DNA of 64,000 bases from Spiractinospora alimapuensis (GCF_018437505.1 NZ_CP072467.1:5108010-5172009); one strand, 5' to 3'. Shown: positions 26,225 through 35,294, counted from the first letter of the stretch. The notes: generated by a model not told the origin, from the letters alone. Numbers and translations: made by a program.

Positions 26225-26248
26225 TGGGGGCTCCAGTGGAAGGGGTCG

Positions 26249-27136
26249 TCACGGCTTGCGGAGCACACCGCCGTGCAGGTATCCGCGCCGTCCGCGTTCG
26301 GACTCCCCAAGGAGGTGGCGGACGGAGGGGTGTGGGTCGGGGAGAGGGGTCTGGTTGGGGTCGGGGCGCCAGTCTCTGACGTCGCACAGACCAGGGTCCA
26401 CGGGCTCCAGGTGCTCCATCCACGCGTTCACCTCGGCGGGCGTGCGGTACTTCAGGCCGACCCCCACCTCGGTCCCCGCCTTTTCCAACGCGTCGCGGTC
26501 ATTGGAGTCGGGGGCGATAGTGCTGGAGAACGCGAGGTAGCTTCCGCTGGGAAGGGCGGCCATGGTGCGGTGGACCAGGCCCCGCGCGACGTCATCCTGG
26601 GGGATCAACTGCAGCAGTGACGACATCACCACACCGACCGGTTGGCCGAGGTCCAGGATCAACCGCGCTGTGGGGTGGTTGAGGACCGCGTCGGTGTCGG
26701 TCACGTCCACTTGGATGACGGCGGCCGCGTCGTCGCCGGCGACGAGGTCGCGCGCGTGTGCGATCACGACGGGATCGTGGTCGGCGTAGAGGACGCGAGC
26801 ATGGGGGTGGTGTTCTCGGGCGACCTGGTGGACGTTGTTCTCGTTCGGGAGGCCGGAACCCAGGTCGAGGAACTGGGTGATTCCGGCTTCCCCCGCGAGG
26901 AACCGGACCGCACGGTACAGGTACTGCCGACCTTCCCGCGTGAAGTCGATGCTCTCGGGAAAGTGCGACAGTGAGGCGAGCGATGCGTCGAGGTCCAGTT
27001 CGACGTTGTCCGTGCTTCCCAGTGCCAGACCCGAGATTCGGGCCACCGTCGGCTGATTCGAGAGTTCCCCGAGCGGAGAGGTCCCCCCGTCCTGCTGCTG
27101 GCGGGACCGCTGCGAGGACTCGTGGGATTCGGACAT
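26249..27136 (-). CDS. SAM-dependent methyltransferase, DUF574/Methyltransf_19 family
   Basis: This is an intact family member, 295 aa. ATG 27136 is preceded by GGAAAGG at a good distance. The N-terminal ARISGLALGSTDNVELD, the SAM loop QFLDLGSGLPNENNVHQV, the VLYADHDPVVIAHARDLV segment, LPSGSYLAFS, and the C-terminal CDVRDWRPDP are all present. It lies between a deletion remnant (upstream) and a nonsense-mutated paralogue (downstream) on the same strand. The substrate is unknown. Confidence 0.87.
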   Translation of the reverse strand: MSESHESSQRSRQQQDGGTSPLGELSNQPTVARISGLALGSTDNVELDLDASLASLSHFPESIDFTREGRQYLYRAVRFLAGEAGITQFLDLGSGLPNENNVHQVAREHHPHARVLYADHDPVVIAHARDLVAGDDAAAVIQVDVTDTDAVLNHPTARLILDLGQPVGVVMSSLLQLIPQDDVARGLVHRTMAALPSGSYLAFSSTIAPDSNDRDALEKAGTEVGVGLKYRTPAEVNAWMEHLEPVDPGLCDVRDWRPDPNQTPLPDPHPSVRHLLGESERGRRGYLHGGVLRKP

Positions 27137-27193
27137 GGCGAACCTTTCCAACAGACGACTCGTGACACTGGAAGCGGATCCTGACCGACGGGG

Positions 27194-27412
27194 TCAGGGT
27201 TTTCGTGGGGCGCCTCCACACTCGACGGCACGTATTCGGGTGGAGGACTGACCCGGAAGGCGGATGACCCGGAGGCGTGGCGACTGCCGGTCCACCTCGA
27301 AGTTGTCCTTGCTCCCTAGCGGGATCCCGTACATGCGGGCCGCGGTGGGGCGGTCGGTGGGGATCCCGGGAGGGTAGGTGAAGGAGTCAGACTGTGCGCT
27401 TGATCGCTTCAT
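27194..27412 (-). pseudogene. DUF574 methyltransferase deletion remnant
   Basis: A frame starting at 27412 (MKRSSAQ) matches the first ~45 codons of the gene at 26224 almost word for word (TDRPTAARMYGI, LGSKDNFEVDRQ). It then jumps, after a short unrelated stretch, to a family C-terminus (RAVECGGAPRKP, compare GCEFGGVFRKP and YLHGGVLRKP). The whole methyltransferase core is missing. The DNA of the N-terminal part is also very similar, so this is a recent duplication followed by an internal deletion. Homology to the paralogue extends a few codons 5' of 27412. Confidence 0.8.
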
Positions 27413-27568
27413 GAAGTCGTTCGAGGGCAACGAGGGTCTCCCCGAGGGTGGGCAACCGAGGTCACGAAGATCGCCCAGTGTAGCCATATCGGGGTCAACG
27501 GGACAGGCCCTTCCGTCGTTGGGCGCATGGTGGTAAATGCCCAGAATCCCGTATAGGCCGAAAGAAAC

Positions 27569-27603
27569 GGACTCTGGGGCGGATTTCACTCGCCCCAGAG
27601 TCC
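27569..27603 (-). terminator. Rho-independent terminator of the BtpA-PfkB-ABC operon
   Basis: There is a perfect 13-bp stem (27569-27581 with 27591-27603, GGACTCTGGGGCG against its complement) and a 9-base loop. On the minus strand it is followed by GTTTCTTT, a T-rich tract. It begins about 45 bases after the stop of the amidotransferase-like gene. Confidence 0.85.
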
Positions 27604-27648
27604 GGTCACGCTCCGTATATGTAATACCGGTCGGCCATTAGTCGGTCG

Positions 27649-28395
27649 TCAGTCGGCCAGCCAACGGATCAGTCCGTCGAACAGGGCCTGGTAGCCGTCC
27701 CAGTTCTCGCAGAACTCCGGGGGCGCCCAGTGTGGCGAGCAGTCCGAGGTGAACACCGCGGTGCGCCCCTGTCCGTGGGAGGCGACGGTGACGAGCGGGT
27801 CACCGTTGATCTCCGCGAGTGTGGTCGACTCGGGCCGGGCGATGACCCTGTTGTAGCCGAGCAGGTGCGGCCACCGCGAGCCCGCGCCGGCGGTCGCGGG
27901 GTGCTGGGCGTCGAGTACGGCGGGGTCGGCGCCGGCGGGCAGTTCCACCCGGTCGTCCTCCGCCAGCATCTCCACCGGCAGTACCGGGGCGATCGGGGAC
28001 TGGCGGAAGGCTCCCTTGGCCTCGAACCCGGTGAAGGACAGGTAGCCCCCCACCATCAGCAGCGCCCCGCCGTCGTGGACCCATCCGGCCAGGTTCGCAA
28101 GTCGGTCGTGCCCCCGCTCCGAGCGGTCGAACACGTTGGGCGCGAGCTGGATGGAGTTCGCGCCGATGTCGGACAGGACCACGACGTCGTAGGCGGAGAG
28201 GGCCGCGGCGTCGTCGGGGAACTCCTGCGGGACCAGGTGCGCGGGCAGATGGGTCACCTCGTGCCCGGCCGCCCGCAACGCGTCCCGCAGCGGGCCCACT
28301 CCCTCGGTGTAGGAGTGCGTGCTGAAGGAGTCGACCCCCTTGATGTGGGTGGTGACGGTGACCCAGCTCTCGCCAGCGATGAGGACTCGGCTCAC
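27649..28395 (-). CDS. Glutamine amidotransferase-like protein (GATase1_like)
   Basis: This is a class I amidotransferase-fold protein, 248 aa. It begins with VLIAGESWVTVTTHIKGVDSF and carries the pattern YDVVVLSDIGANS, GGYLSFTGFEAKG and SDCSPHWAPPEF. This resembles the PF07090 group, which lacks the classical Cys-His-Glu glutaminase set and often sits in sugar-catabolism operons. It is the last gene of the LacI-facing operon, 73 bases after the phosphotriesterase-like gene. Its biochemical role is not established. Confidence 0.7.
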   Translation of the reverse strand: MSRVLIAGESWVTVTTHIKGVDSFSTHSYTEGVGPLRDALRAAGHEVTHLPAHLVPQEFPDDAAALSAYDVVVLSDIGANSIQLAPNVFDRSERGHDRLANLAGWVHDGGALLMVGGYLSFTGFEAKGAFRQSPIAPVLPVEMLAEDDRVELPAGADPAVLDAQHPATAGAGSRWPHLLGYNRVIARPESTTLAEINGDPLVTVASHGQGRTAVFTSDCSPHWAPPEFCENWDGYQALFDGLIRWLAD

Positions 28396-28468
28396 GGAAA
28401 CGGTTCCTTTCGGTCATACGGTCGTTCGGTCATGGGTTTCGTGCGGTCGGACGTGTGAGTGGGCGGGG

Positions 28469-29545
28469 TCAGCCCGCCGCTCCGGAGGCGGAGTCGAACA
28501 GGGAACGCGGGTTGTCGCGCAGGAGCGACGTGACGACGGAGTCCTCCACCCCGACATCGCGGAGACGCTGCGCGAACAGGGTCGGGACGTAGGCGAAACC
28601 GTTGCCTCCGTACTGGGGCAGCATGGCCTTGAGGAACACGTCGTGACTGAGCAGGATCTGGCCCGCGTGGCCCGCGCCGACCAGACGTCGCACCGCCCCG
28701 GCGGTCTCCCACGGAGGCGGCGCCTGCCCCTCACCGGGAAACAGGAAGGGCATGCCGACCATGTCGAACTCCAGCCACACGCCGCGGTCCGCCACGCCGC
28801 GCTGGTAGTCCGGGTCCTGGCCCGAAGGGTCCATGTGGCACAACACCACACCCGTGGGGGCCACGCCCTGCTCGTCGAGGACGATGTCCAGCACCTCGTG
28901 GGCACGTCGCCGCCACCCCGGCAGGTGTACGAACATCGGCACCCCCAGCGCCCGCTGGGCCAGGCAGGCCGCACGCAGCGCGGTCCGCTCGTCGGACGTG
29001 AAGTCCGGGGATACCCCGATCTCGCCGATGACACCGGGACGTGGTCCGGCCGGAGCACGGAACTCCGCCACCAGTTCCGCCGCCAGGTCGTCCTCGCCGG
29101 TGGTGGCCAGGTGCGGGGGGTGGAACCGTTGGAGGTACCAGCCACTGCCCATGACCACGTTGAGTCCGGTGCGCTCGGCGATGTCGCGCAGCGCCGCGGG
29201 ATCCCGGCCGAGACCGGGCGGGGTGAGGTCGATGACGCTGCCCCCGCCGCATGTGGCGAACTCGCGCAGACTCTCCACCATGGCCTCGGTGTCGGCCAGC
29301 CCGCAGTTGTCCGGGCAGGCGTAGGGCGCCTCCCGGAGTCGCCACGCGATGTCGGCCGACACCGTGGACTCGGCCAGGATCGCCTGGTTCGCGTCCCGCG
29401 GTGGTTGGACCGCCGCCGAGAGGTCGTTGGCGAGGTGCTCGTGGGGGAGGGTGACCCCCAGCTCGGCACTGGAGATGGGGCCGGTGACTGTGGTGACGGT
29501 CACCGCCGCGGCGGCGGGGCGTCCGACAGCAGCTTCCCCGCTCAT
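28469..29545 (-). CDS. Phosphotriesterase-family hydrolase (lactonase-like)
   Basis: This is a binuclear-metal amidohydrolase of the phosphotriesterase family, 358 aa. Metal ligands are visible: HxH in LPHEHL, a glutamate in GEIGVSPD (in place of the carbamylated Lys), His in VHLPG, His in LCHMD and Asp in LSHDVF. The ATG overlaps the permease stop (ATGA). Family members include sugar-lactone and sugar-phosphate lactonases, which would fit a carbohydrate operon; the name does not imply organophosphate hydrolysis here. Confidence 0.82.
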   Translation of the reverse strand: MSGEAAVGRPAAAAVTVTTVTGPISSAELGVTLPHEHLANDLSAAVQPPRDANQAILAESTVSADIAWRLREAPYACPDNCGLADTEAMVESLREFATCGGGSVIDLTPPGLGRDPAALRDIAERTGLNVVMGSGWYLQRFHPPHLATTGEDDLAAELVAEFRAPAGPRPGVIGEIGVSPDFTSDERTALRAACLAQRALGVPMFVHLPGWRRRAHEVLDIVLDEQGVAPTGVVLCHMDPSGQDPDYQRGVADRGVWLEFDMVGMPFLFPGEGQAPPPWETAGAVRRLVGAGHAGQILLSHDVFLKAMLPQYGGNGFAYVPTLFAQRLRDVGVEDSVVTSLLRDNPRSLFDSASGAAG

Positions 29546-30582
29546 GTGGGCCGACTCAGTAGGCGCCGCATCAGGTCCGACACGTCCCGCCCCCGCAGGT
29601 TCAGCCAGATCGCCAGGATCAGCACACATCCGGTGACGATCGGGGTGAGGAAGGGGCTCATTCCCAGCAGCGTCAGCCCGTTGGCGATGGCGCCGGTGAT
29701 CACGGCACCGATCACTGTGCCGAGGATGGTTCCCCGCCCACCGAACAGGTTGGTGCCGCCCAGCACCACGGCGGCGATGACCGTCAGCTCGAACGCCTGG
29801 GCGGAGTTGGCCGACCCCGACCCCAACCGGGCCGCGATCAGCAGGCCGGCCAGCCCCGCGGCACCGCCCGCGAACACCATGGCCCACATCTTGATCCGCC
29901 GGGTGTTGACGCCGGCGCGGCGTACGGACTCCTCTTGGGAGCCGATCCCCGTCACGTACTGCCCGAACCGGGTGTGGTTGAGCAGGATCGCTCCCAGGAC
30001 CGCGACCGTGAGCGCGATCCACGCCGCGGCGGAGAACCCCAGGAAACTCGCGTCACCGATGCGGGCGAGGAAGAGTCGACTGTCGATCGGGACGGAATAC
30101 CCCTCCGTGCGCAGCAGGGCGACACCACGGATCACCGACATCGTGGCCAGGGTGACCACGAACGGCGGGATCCGGTTGTAGGCCGACAGCCACCCGTTGA
30201 CCAGCCCCCACGCGGCGCCGGCGAGGATGCCCAGCGGGATCACCACGGCGGAGTCCAGACCACTGAGCAGCAGTTCGGCGCTGATCGCGGCGACGAAGGC
30301 GATCGTGGACCCGACCGAGAGGTCGATTTGTCCCGAGGTGATGACGAAGGTCATCGCGACACCGACGATCACGATGGGCGCGATCTGTGTCGCCATGTTG
30401 GAGAGGTTGGCGAACGTGAGGAACTTGGGTTCGGCGATGCCGAAGCCCAGGAACAACAGCACGGTGACGCCCACCATGAGCAGGGTGGCCTTGTTCGTGT
30501 GGGCCCACCACTGAGCGAGCGGGGAGCCCGGAGCGGACCGGGTGCGTTCCCCTGTCGTCTCCGGCGCGGTGTCTGTGCTCAC
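29542..30582 (-). CDS. ABC transporter permease, RbsC type
   Basis: This is a membrane permease of a CUT2 (ribose/xylose-type) sugar importer, 346 aa. It has 8-10 hydrophobic spans with the family segments SGQIDLSVGS and AVVLGGTNLFGGRGTILGT. The GTG start overlaps the ATPase stop (GTGA), and its stop overlaps the phosphotriesterase-like start. It works with the ATPase and binding protein encoded just upstream. Confidence 0.9.
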   Translation of the reverse strand: MSTDTAPETTGERTRSAPGSPLAQWWAHTNKATLLMVGVTVLLFLGFGIAEPKFLTFANLSNMATQIAPIVIVGVAMTFVITSGQIDLSVGSTIAFVAAISAELLLSGLDSAVVIPLGILAGAAWGLVNGWLSAYNRIPPFVVTLATMSVIRGVALLRTEGYSVPIDSRLFLARIGDASFLGFSAAAWIALTVAVLGAILLNHTRFGQYVTGIGSQEESVRRAGVNTRRIKMWAMVFAGGAAGLAGLLIAARLGSGSANSAQAFELTVIAAVVLGGTNLFGGRGTILGTVIGAVITGAIANGLTLLGMSPFLTPIVTGCVLILAIWLNLRGRDVSDLMRRLLSRPT

Positions 30583-31346
30583 TGTGTGGCCTCCTCGGGC
30601 AGCCCCAGGTCCGCGACGTCGGACCGGGTGATCATGCGCACCAGGGACTCGATGTCCAGTTGGTCGATGGGGACGTCCTCCACGCTGCGCCCCTCGTACA
30701 TCACGGTGATTCGGTTGCAGACCCGGAAAAGGTCCTGCAGTCGGTGGGTGATCAGGATGACTCCCACGCCGCGGCTCGCCACGTCGGTGATCAACCGCAG
30801 AACGGACTCCACCTCGGCGACGGCCAGGGCCGCGGTCGGTTCGTCGAGGATCAGGACCTCGGGCTTGAGGGAGACGGCCCGGGCGATGGCGACGCTCTGG
30901 CGCTGTCCTCCCGACAGTTGGCCGATCTCCTGCCGGGTCGAGGGGACGCGTACGTGCAGGTCGTTGAGGATGTCGGCGGCCTGTCGGTGCATGGTCCGCC
31001 GGTCGAGGAAGGGGCCCCGGCGGGGTTCTCGGCCAAGGAAGAGGTTGCTGGCCACGTCGAGGGTGTCGCACACGGCCAGGTCCTGGTAGACGATGCCGAT
31101 GCCCTCCTTGCGGGCGGCGGCGGGACTGGCGAAGCGTACGGAACGGTCGCGGATCCGGATCTCGCCGGAGTCGTGCTGCTCCGCGCCGGCGAGGACCTTC
31201 ATCAGGGTGGACTTCCCGGCGCCGTTGTCGCCGACCAACCCGAGAACGTCGCCCGGCATGAGGGTGAGGTCAACTCCGTCGAGGGAGGTGACCGCGCCGA
31301 AGGACTTGCGGATGCCGCTGAGCTCCACAAGCGGAGTGTCGGACAT
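30579..31346 (-). CDS. ABC transporter ATPase, single-domain RbsA/FrcA type
   Basis: This is the ATPase of the ribose-type importer, 255 aa. It has Walker A GDNGAGKS, signature LSGGQRQ, Walker B LILDEPTAAL and the switch His in ITHR. It has one nucleotide-binding domain rather than the two of RbsA, as in FrcA-like proteins, and would act as a homodimer. It starts 2 bases after the binding-protein stop. Confidence 0.9.
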   Translation of the reverse strand: MSDTPLVELSGIRKSFGAVTSLDGVDLTLMPGDVLGLVGDNGAGKSTLMKVLAGAEQHDSGEIRIRDRSVRFASPAAARKEGIGIVYQDLAVCDTLDVASNLFLGREPRRGPFLDRRTMHRQAADILNDLHVRVPSTRQEIGQLSGGQRQSVAIARAVSLKPEVLILDEPTAALAVAEVESVLRLITDVASRGVGVILITHRLQDLFRVCNRITVMYEGRSVEDVPIDQLDIESLVRMITRSDVADLGLPEEATQ

Positions 31347-31348
31347 GA

Positions 31349-32356
31349 TCACTGCTCCAGGAAGTACATGTAGTCGTCGATGTTGTCGGGGGTGACGATC
31401 TCCACGGGGACGGGGATGTCCGCCGGTGAGTCCTCGCCGCAGGCGAGCCGGATGGCGGCCGCCATGGCCTGGTGGCCGAACTCGAAGGTGTTCTGCTGCA
31501 CCACTCCGGTGATCCAGCCGTCCCGGAGCCCCTCGACCGTTGGTTCGGACAGGTCCCAACCGACGACACTGGTCGTGTCCATGGCGTCCTGCCCACGGAC
31601 CGCGGACGCGAGGCCGATGAGGGCCGGCTCCCCGGTCGCGTAGACGTACTCGGCGTCGGGGTTACCGGTGAGCAGGTTCTCCGCCGCGGTCTCGGCTTCC
31701 TCCTGCACGTTCTGGCCGTCGACGACCGTGCCGATCTCCATTCCCCCGGCCTCGACCGCCTCGGTGAACCCGTCCTCCCGTTCGAGCTGGACCGTGCTGT
31801 TGAGCGCGCTGACGACGTGTACGGTCCCTTCGCCGTCGGACTGTTCGAGGAGGAACTCGCCCATCTCCGCCCCGGCGTCGGCGTTGGCGACGCCGACCTG
31901 GGTGGAGACGGACTCGTCGTCGATGGTGGAGTCGACGGCCACGACGGGGATCCCCGCCTCGTCGGCGTCGCGCAGGGTCGGTTGGATGCCCTCGGTGTCG
32001 ACGGCGTCGATGATGATCGCGTCGACGCCGCTCACCATGAGGTCGTTGATGGCGTTCGCCTGGGTGACGGAGTCGTCCTCACCGTTGACGATCTGCAGTC
32101 CCGCCCCGGTCTCCTCGGCGATGCGCTCGGCTCCGGTGTTGATCTGGTTGAAGAACAGGGCCTGCAGGTTGATGGTGACGAAGCCGATCTGGGGCGCCGC
32201 GCCGTCGATCTCGCACGACTCCGGGATGTCGGTGGGCTCGGGGATGTCCGCCGCCGCGGCCTCCTCCGCCTCCTGTTGTGCGCGAACGTCGGCGTCGCAC
32301 GCCGTCAACGCCAGAAGCGTCGCCCCTAACGCGATACAGCCGGCTCTTCGCTTCAT
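31349..32356 (-). CDS. Sugar-binding lipoprotein, RbsB type
   Basis: This is the periplasmic-type sugar-binding protein (Peripla_BP_4), 335 aa, anchored as a lipoprotein. The signal peptide ends at the lipobox LTAC, with Cys20. The mature part has the two-lobe pattern (PQIGFVTINLQALFFNQI, VDAIIIDAVDTEG, IPVVAVDSTI). An acidic, Ala-rich linker follows the Cys. The ATG overlaps the kinase stop (ATGA). The ligand is unknown. Confidence 0.9.
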   Translation of the reverse strand: MKRRAGCIALGATLLALTACDADVRAQQEAEEAAAADIPEPTDIPESCEIDGAAPQIGFVTINLQALFFNQINTGAERIAEETGAGLQIVNGEDDSVTQANAINDLMVSGVDAIIIDAVDTEGIQPTLRDADEAGIPVVAVDSTIDDESVSTQVGVANADAGAEMGEFLLEQSDGEGTVHVVSALNSTVQLEREDGFTEAVEAGGMEIGTVVDGQNVQEEAETAAENLLTGNPDAEYVYATGEPALIGLASAVRGQDAMDTTSVVGWDLSEPTVEGLRDGWITGVVQQNTFEFGHQAMAAAIRLACGEDSPADIPVPVEIVTPDNIDDYMYFLEQ

Positions 32357-33282
32357 GGGGGGTCCTCCTTGGTGAGTGTGCCGCCATCGGGAGACGCGCC
32401 ACGTAGCGCGACCTCCAGGTCCGAAAGGGTGGGGGCTCCCCGGGGGCCGGGGACGGTGCAGGACAGTGCGGCCGCGACCGCGGCGGTGCCGGCGGCGGAG
32501 GTGGGGGCGGTCCCGCGGTCAAGGGCGGCGAGGTAGACCCCGACGAAGCAGTCCCCGGCCCCGGTCGTGTCGACGACGGACACCGGGTGGGCCGCCCCGC
32601 GGTCCACGTGTCCGTCCGGGGCGGCCAGGCTCCAGCCGGCGGCGCCGGCGGTGACGAGCACGGTGGTGTCGAAGCGGGCCGCGAGTGTCGCGGGGTCGAC
32701 GGCCGGACCGAACAGCTCCTCGAGCAAAGTCCTGCCCACCACCACGTGCTGGGCGTGGGACAGGGCGGCCTCGGCGGCGGCGCGGTCGGCGCACCCGTCG
32801 AGGTCCACGAGCAGCCGCATGCCGTCGTCCGGTGCCTGCCCGTCGGCGAACAACGCCGGTCCGGCCTCGGGCCAGCGGTAGCCGTCGACGTAGAGCCACC
32901 CGCCGCCGTGGTCGCGTAGTCGGGCCGCGGCACGGGCGACGTGCGCGGGGGTCAGCGCGTCGTCGTGACTGACGACGCTGCGTTCACCGTCGGGGGTCAC
33001 CAGGATGACGCAGGTGGGGAGGGCGTCCTCGGTGCCGCACCACGAGGTGTCGACCCCGGCCTCGGCGAGGGAGTCCAGGAACGCGCGGTCGCGCGGTGTG
33101 TCGCCGACGGCACCCGCGAACCGAGCGTCGGCGCCGGCCCGGGCCGCTGCGACGGAGGCGTTGGCTCCCATCCCGCCGTGGTGGTACTCGATCGGGTCGG
33201 CGTGCACACGTTCACCGCCCCCTGGGAGACGGGGGATTCGAGCGACGACGTCGGTGTTCGCGTAGCCGCAGAAAACGATCAT
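32353..33282 (-). CDS. PfkB-family carbohydrate kinase
   Basis: This is a ribokinase-like sugar kinase, 309 aa. The N-terminal GGMGANASVAAARAG and the C-terminal signature DTTGAGDCFVG, with the catalytic Asp in GAGD, are clear. The ATG overlaps the BtpA-like gene stop (ATGA). It most likely phosphorylates the sugar or sugar acid brought in by the adjacent transporter. The substrate is unknown. Confidence 0.88.
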   Translation of the reverse strand: MIVFCGYANTDVVARIPRLPGGGERVHADPIEYHHGGMGANASVAAARAGADARFAGAVGDTPRDRAFLDSLAEAGVDTSWCGTEDALPTCVILVTPDGERSVVSHDDALTPAHVARAAARLRDHGGGWLYVDGYRWPEAGPALFADGQAPDDGMRLLVDLDGCADRAAAEAALSHAQHVVVGRTLLEELFGPAVDPATLAARFDTTVLVTAGAAGWSLAAPDGHVDRGAAHPVSVVDTTGAGDCFVGVYLAALDRGTAPTSAAGTAAVAAALSCTVPGPRGAPTLSDLEVALRGASPDGGTLTKEDPP

Positions 33283-34142
33283 GAGGGGGCGATACCGCCG
33301 CGCTCCGCGGCCCGCGTCAGTTCGCGCACCCGCTCGGGGGAGACGCGTCCCCACCACCGGCCGTTCTCCTTCAACGAGGACGCCACGATCGCCCCGTCAC
33401 AGGCGGAGACGAGCTCGGCGACGTTGTCGGGGGTGACGCCGGATCCCAGCACCACGGGCAGACGCGTGTTGGTCTTCACGCCCTCGATCTCCTCGATCGA
33501 GGCAGGATGACCGGTCCGGGTTCCGGTCGCGATGAGAACGTCGGCGTCGAAGAACTCCGCGTCCTCGGTCTGCGCGGCGAGACTGCGGTCGGCGACGATC
33601 GCGTGGGCGCCGTGTTTGACGTGGACGTCGGCGAAGACACGAACCGGTTCGGCGCCGATCCGGTGCCGGAACCGGGTCGCCTGGGCGGCCTGGCCTTCGA
33701 TGATTCCCTCGTTGGCGACATAGGCGTTCGCCCACTGGTTGACGCGCACGAAACCCGCCCCCGCCGCCCACGCCGAGGCGATGGAGCACGCGGCCGCGTT
33801 GGACAGCACGCTCACGCCGACGGCACCGGTGACGGCCTCACGGACCCGCGCGGTGATGACGGCCATGGCGGCGGCGGTCTCGTAGCCGTGTTCTCCCGGC
33901 TTGAGGAACGGGATGTCCCAGTGGTTCTCGACGATCACGCCGTGGCAACCGTTCTCACAGTAGGCGCGGGCCTCTTCGACGGCGAAGCGGGAGATCTCGT
34001 CGAGCGGGGTTCCCCGGTAGTGCGGGCTGCCAGGCAGCGGTGGAAGATGCACGGCGCCGATCAGCGCCGGGGACTTCGTGAACAGCTCAGCCATCGCACT
34101 GGGCTTGTCCGGAAATACGCCGAGTGGGGATTCCACGCTCAT
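33279..34142 (-). CDS. BtpA/SgcQ-family protein
   Basis: This is a predicted TIM-barrel protein of the BtpA family, 287 aa, recognisable from ALIGAVHLPPLPGSP, NGCHGVIVENHWDIPF and VVLGSGVTPDNV (a C-terminal phosphate-binding-like loop). BtpA was linked to photosystem I in cyanobacteria, while SgcQ sits in a sugar operon of E. coli. The biochemical activity of this family is not settled as far as I know. It is the first gene of the operon, just behind a LacI-type operator, and so is probably a catabolic enzyme. Confidence 0.8.
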   Translation of the reverse strand: MSVESPLGVFPDKPSAMAELFTKSPALIGAVHLPPLPGSPHYRGTPLDEISRFAVEEARAYCENGCHGVIVENHWDIPFLKPGEHGYETAAAMAVITARVREAVTGAVGVSVLSNAAACSIASAWAAGAGFVRVNQWANAYVANEGIIEGQAAQATRFRHRIGAEPVRVFADVHVKHGAHAIVADRSLAAQTEDAEFFDADVLIATGTRTGHPASIEEIEGVKTNTRLPVVLGSGVTPDNVAELVSACDGAIVASSLKENGRWWGRVSPERVRELTRAAERGGIAPS

Positions 34143-34156
34143 GCCGCCTCTCGATA

Positions 34157-34170
34157 TGTAATCGATTACA
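34157..34170. promoter_or_regulatory. LacI-type operator (perfect 14-bp palindrome)
   Basis: TGTAATCGATTACA is a perfect palindrome with the central CG typical of LacI-family operators. It lies 15 bases upstream of the BtpA-like ATG and about 100 bases upstream of the LacI gene, in the AT-rich divergent promoter region. It should mediate repression of the sugar operon and probably of the regulator itself. Confidence 0.82.
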
Positions 34171-34271
34171 AAGGAGTACGGTAGAACCTACGAACACTTC
34201 ACACCTCGGGTCAAGATCCACTGTGTAAACTCCCGTGAACCGGGGGTTCATGGCGAGAGTGAGGAACTCGA

Positions 34272-35294
34272 TTGCCCCGAGCGACCATCTCCCAGGTCGC
34301 GGAACTGGCCGGTGTATCCACCGCCACGGTCTCGCGCGCGCTCTCGGATTCACGGCGGGTCTCGGCGACGACACGTCAGCGGGTCCAGGACGCGGCCCAG
34401 AAACTCGGCTACTCCGGCAACTCCATCGCCAGTGCCCTGCGCCGCAACCGCACGGACACGGTCGGAATGGTCGTCCCGAGCATCACCAACCCGTTCTTCA
34501 CCTCACTGGTGGAGAACGTCGAGCACGTTCTGCAGGAACAGGGACGCCAACTCTTCCTGTGCGACTCGCGCCAGGACGCGGAGGTCGAGGCGCGACACCT
34601 GCGTTCGTTGCTGGCGCGCCAGGTCGACGGCATCATCATCAGTCCCTGTCACGACCGGCACAGCGGCGCCGCCGTTCAGGCCGCGGCCAAGCGCATCCCG
34701 TTGGTCCAACTCGACCGTCAGGTCAGCGGGACCTCCACCGACTGGGTGGGTGTCGACGACCACGAGGCCATGCGGCTGCTCATGGAGCACCTCGACGAAC
34801 GTGGGGCCCGTTCCGCCGCGTTCGTCACCTCCACCATGACCAACTCCTCGACCCAACTGAGGCTGATCGGTTTCCGGACCCAGGCCCAGCGACTGGGTAT
34901 CCACACGCGTGAGGAGTGGATCCAGCTCGGTGACTACTCCGTGGCCTGGGGACGCGCGGCTGGTCGGCGCATCATGGACGACACCCCACGCCCCGACGCC
35001 ATCGTGTGCGCCGACGACCTCATCGCCATCGGCGTCCTCCGCGCCTGCCGTGACCGCTCGGTCGCCGTCCCCGACGACGTCCAGGTCACCGGCTACGACG
35101 ACATCGACTTCGCGGACTTCGTGCACCCCGGACTCACCACCGTGCGCCAACCCCGAGAACGCATCGCCGCCGAAGCCGTGCGCCTTCTGGCCGCGACGGC
35201 CGAATGGGGCGGCACCGCCGCCCACACCGCCCTGGCGCCCACGCTCGTCATCCGCGGAAGCACAGCCCAGCGGGCACGAACGGGCGGGGTGTGA
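34272..35294 (+). CDS. LacI-family transcriptional regulator
   Basis: This is a LacI/GalR repressor, 340 aa. The N-terminal HTH and hinge helix are present (ATISQVAELAGVSTATVSRAL, then AAQKLGYSGNSIASALR). The effector domain is periplasmic-binding-protein-like (VGMVVPSITNPFF, DGIIISPCH, VTGYDDIDFA). The start is TTG with GAGG upstream. It is divergent from the BtpA-led operon and is almost certainly its local regulator through the palindrome at 34157-34170. Confidence 0.92.
   Translation: MPRATISQVAELAGVSTATVSRALSDSRRVSATTRQRVQDAAQKLGYSGNSIASALRRNRTDTVGMVVPSITNPFFTSLVENVEHVLQEQGRQLFLCDSRQDAEVEARHLRSLLARQVDGIIISPCHDRHSGAAVQAAAKRIPLVQLDRQVSGTSTDWVGVDDHEAMRLLMEHLDERGARSAAFVTSTMTNSSTQLRLIGFRTQAQRLGIHTREEWIQLGDYSVAWGRAAGRRIMDDTPRPDAIVCADDLIAIGVLRACRDRSVAVPDDVQVTGYDDIDFADFVHPGLTTVRQPRERIAAEAVRLLAATAEWGGTAAHTALAPTLVIRGSTAQRARTGGV

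Noticed and set aside
27421-27589. Open frame upstream of the DUF574 remnant (27589-27194) as one gene
   Set aside because: The upstream part has no family match; the remnant's family similarity starts only a few codons before 27412.
28469-29545. Calling the hydrolase an organophosphate-degrading phosphotriesterase
   Set aside because: The metal-bridging position is Glu (GEIG), and the operon context points to a sugar or lactone substrate.
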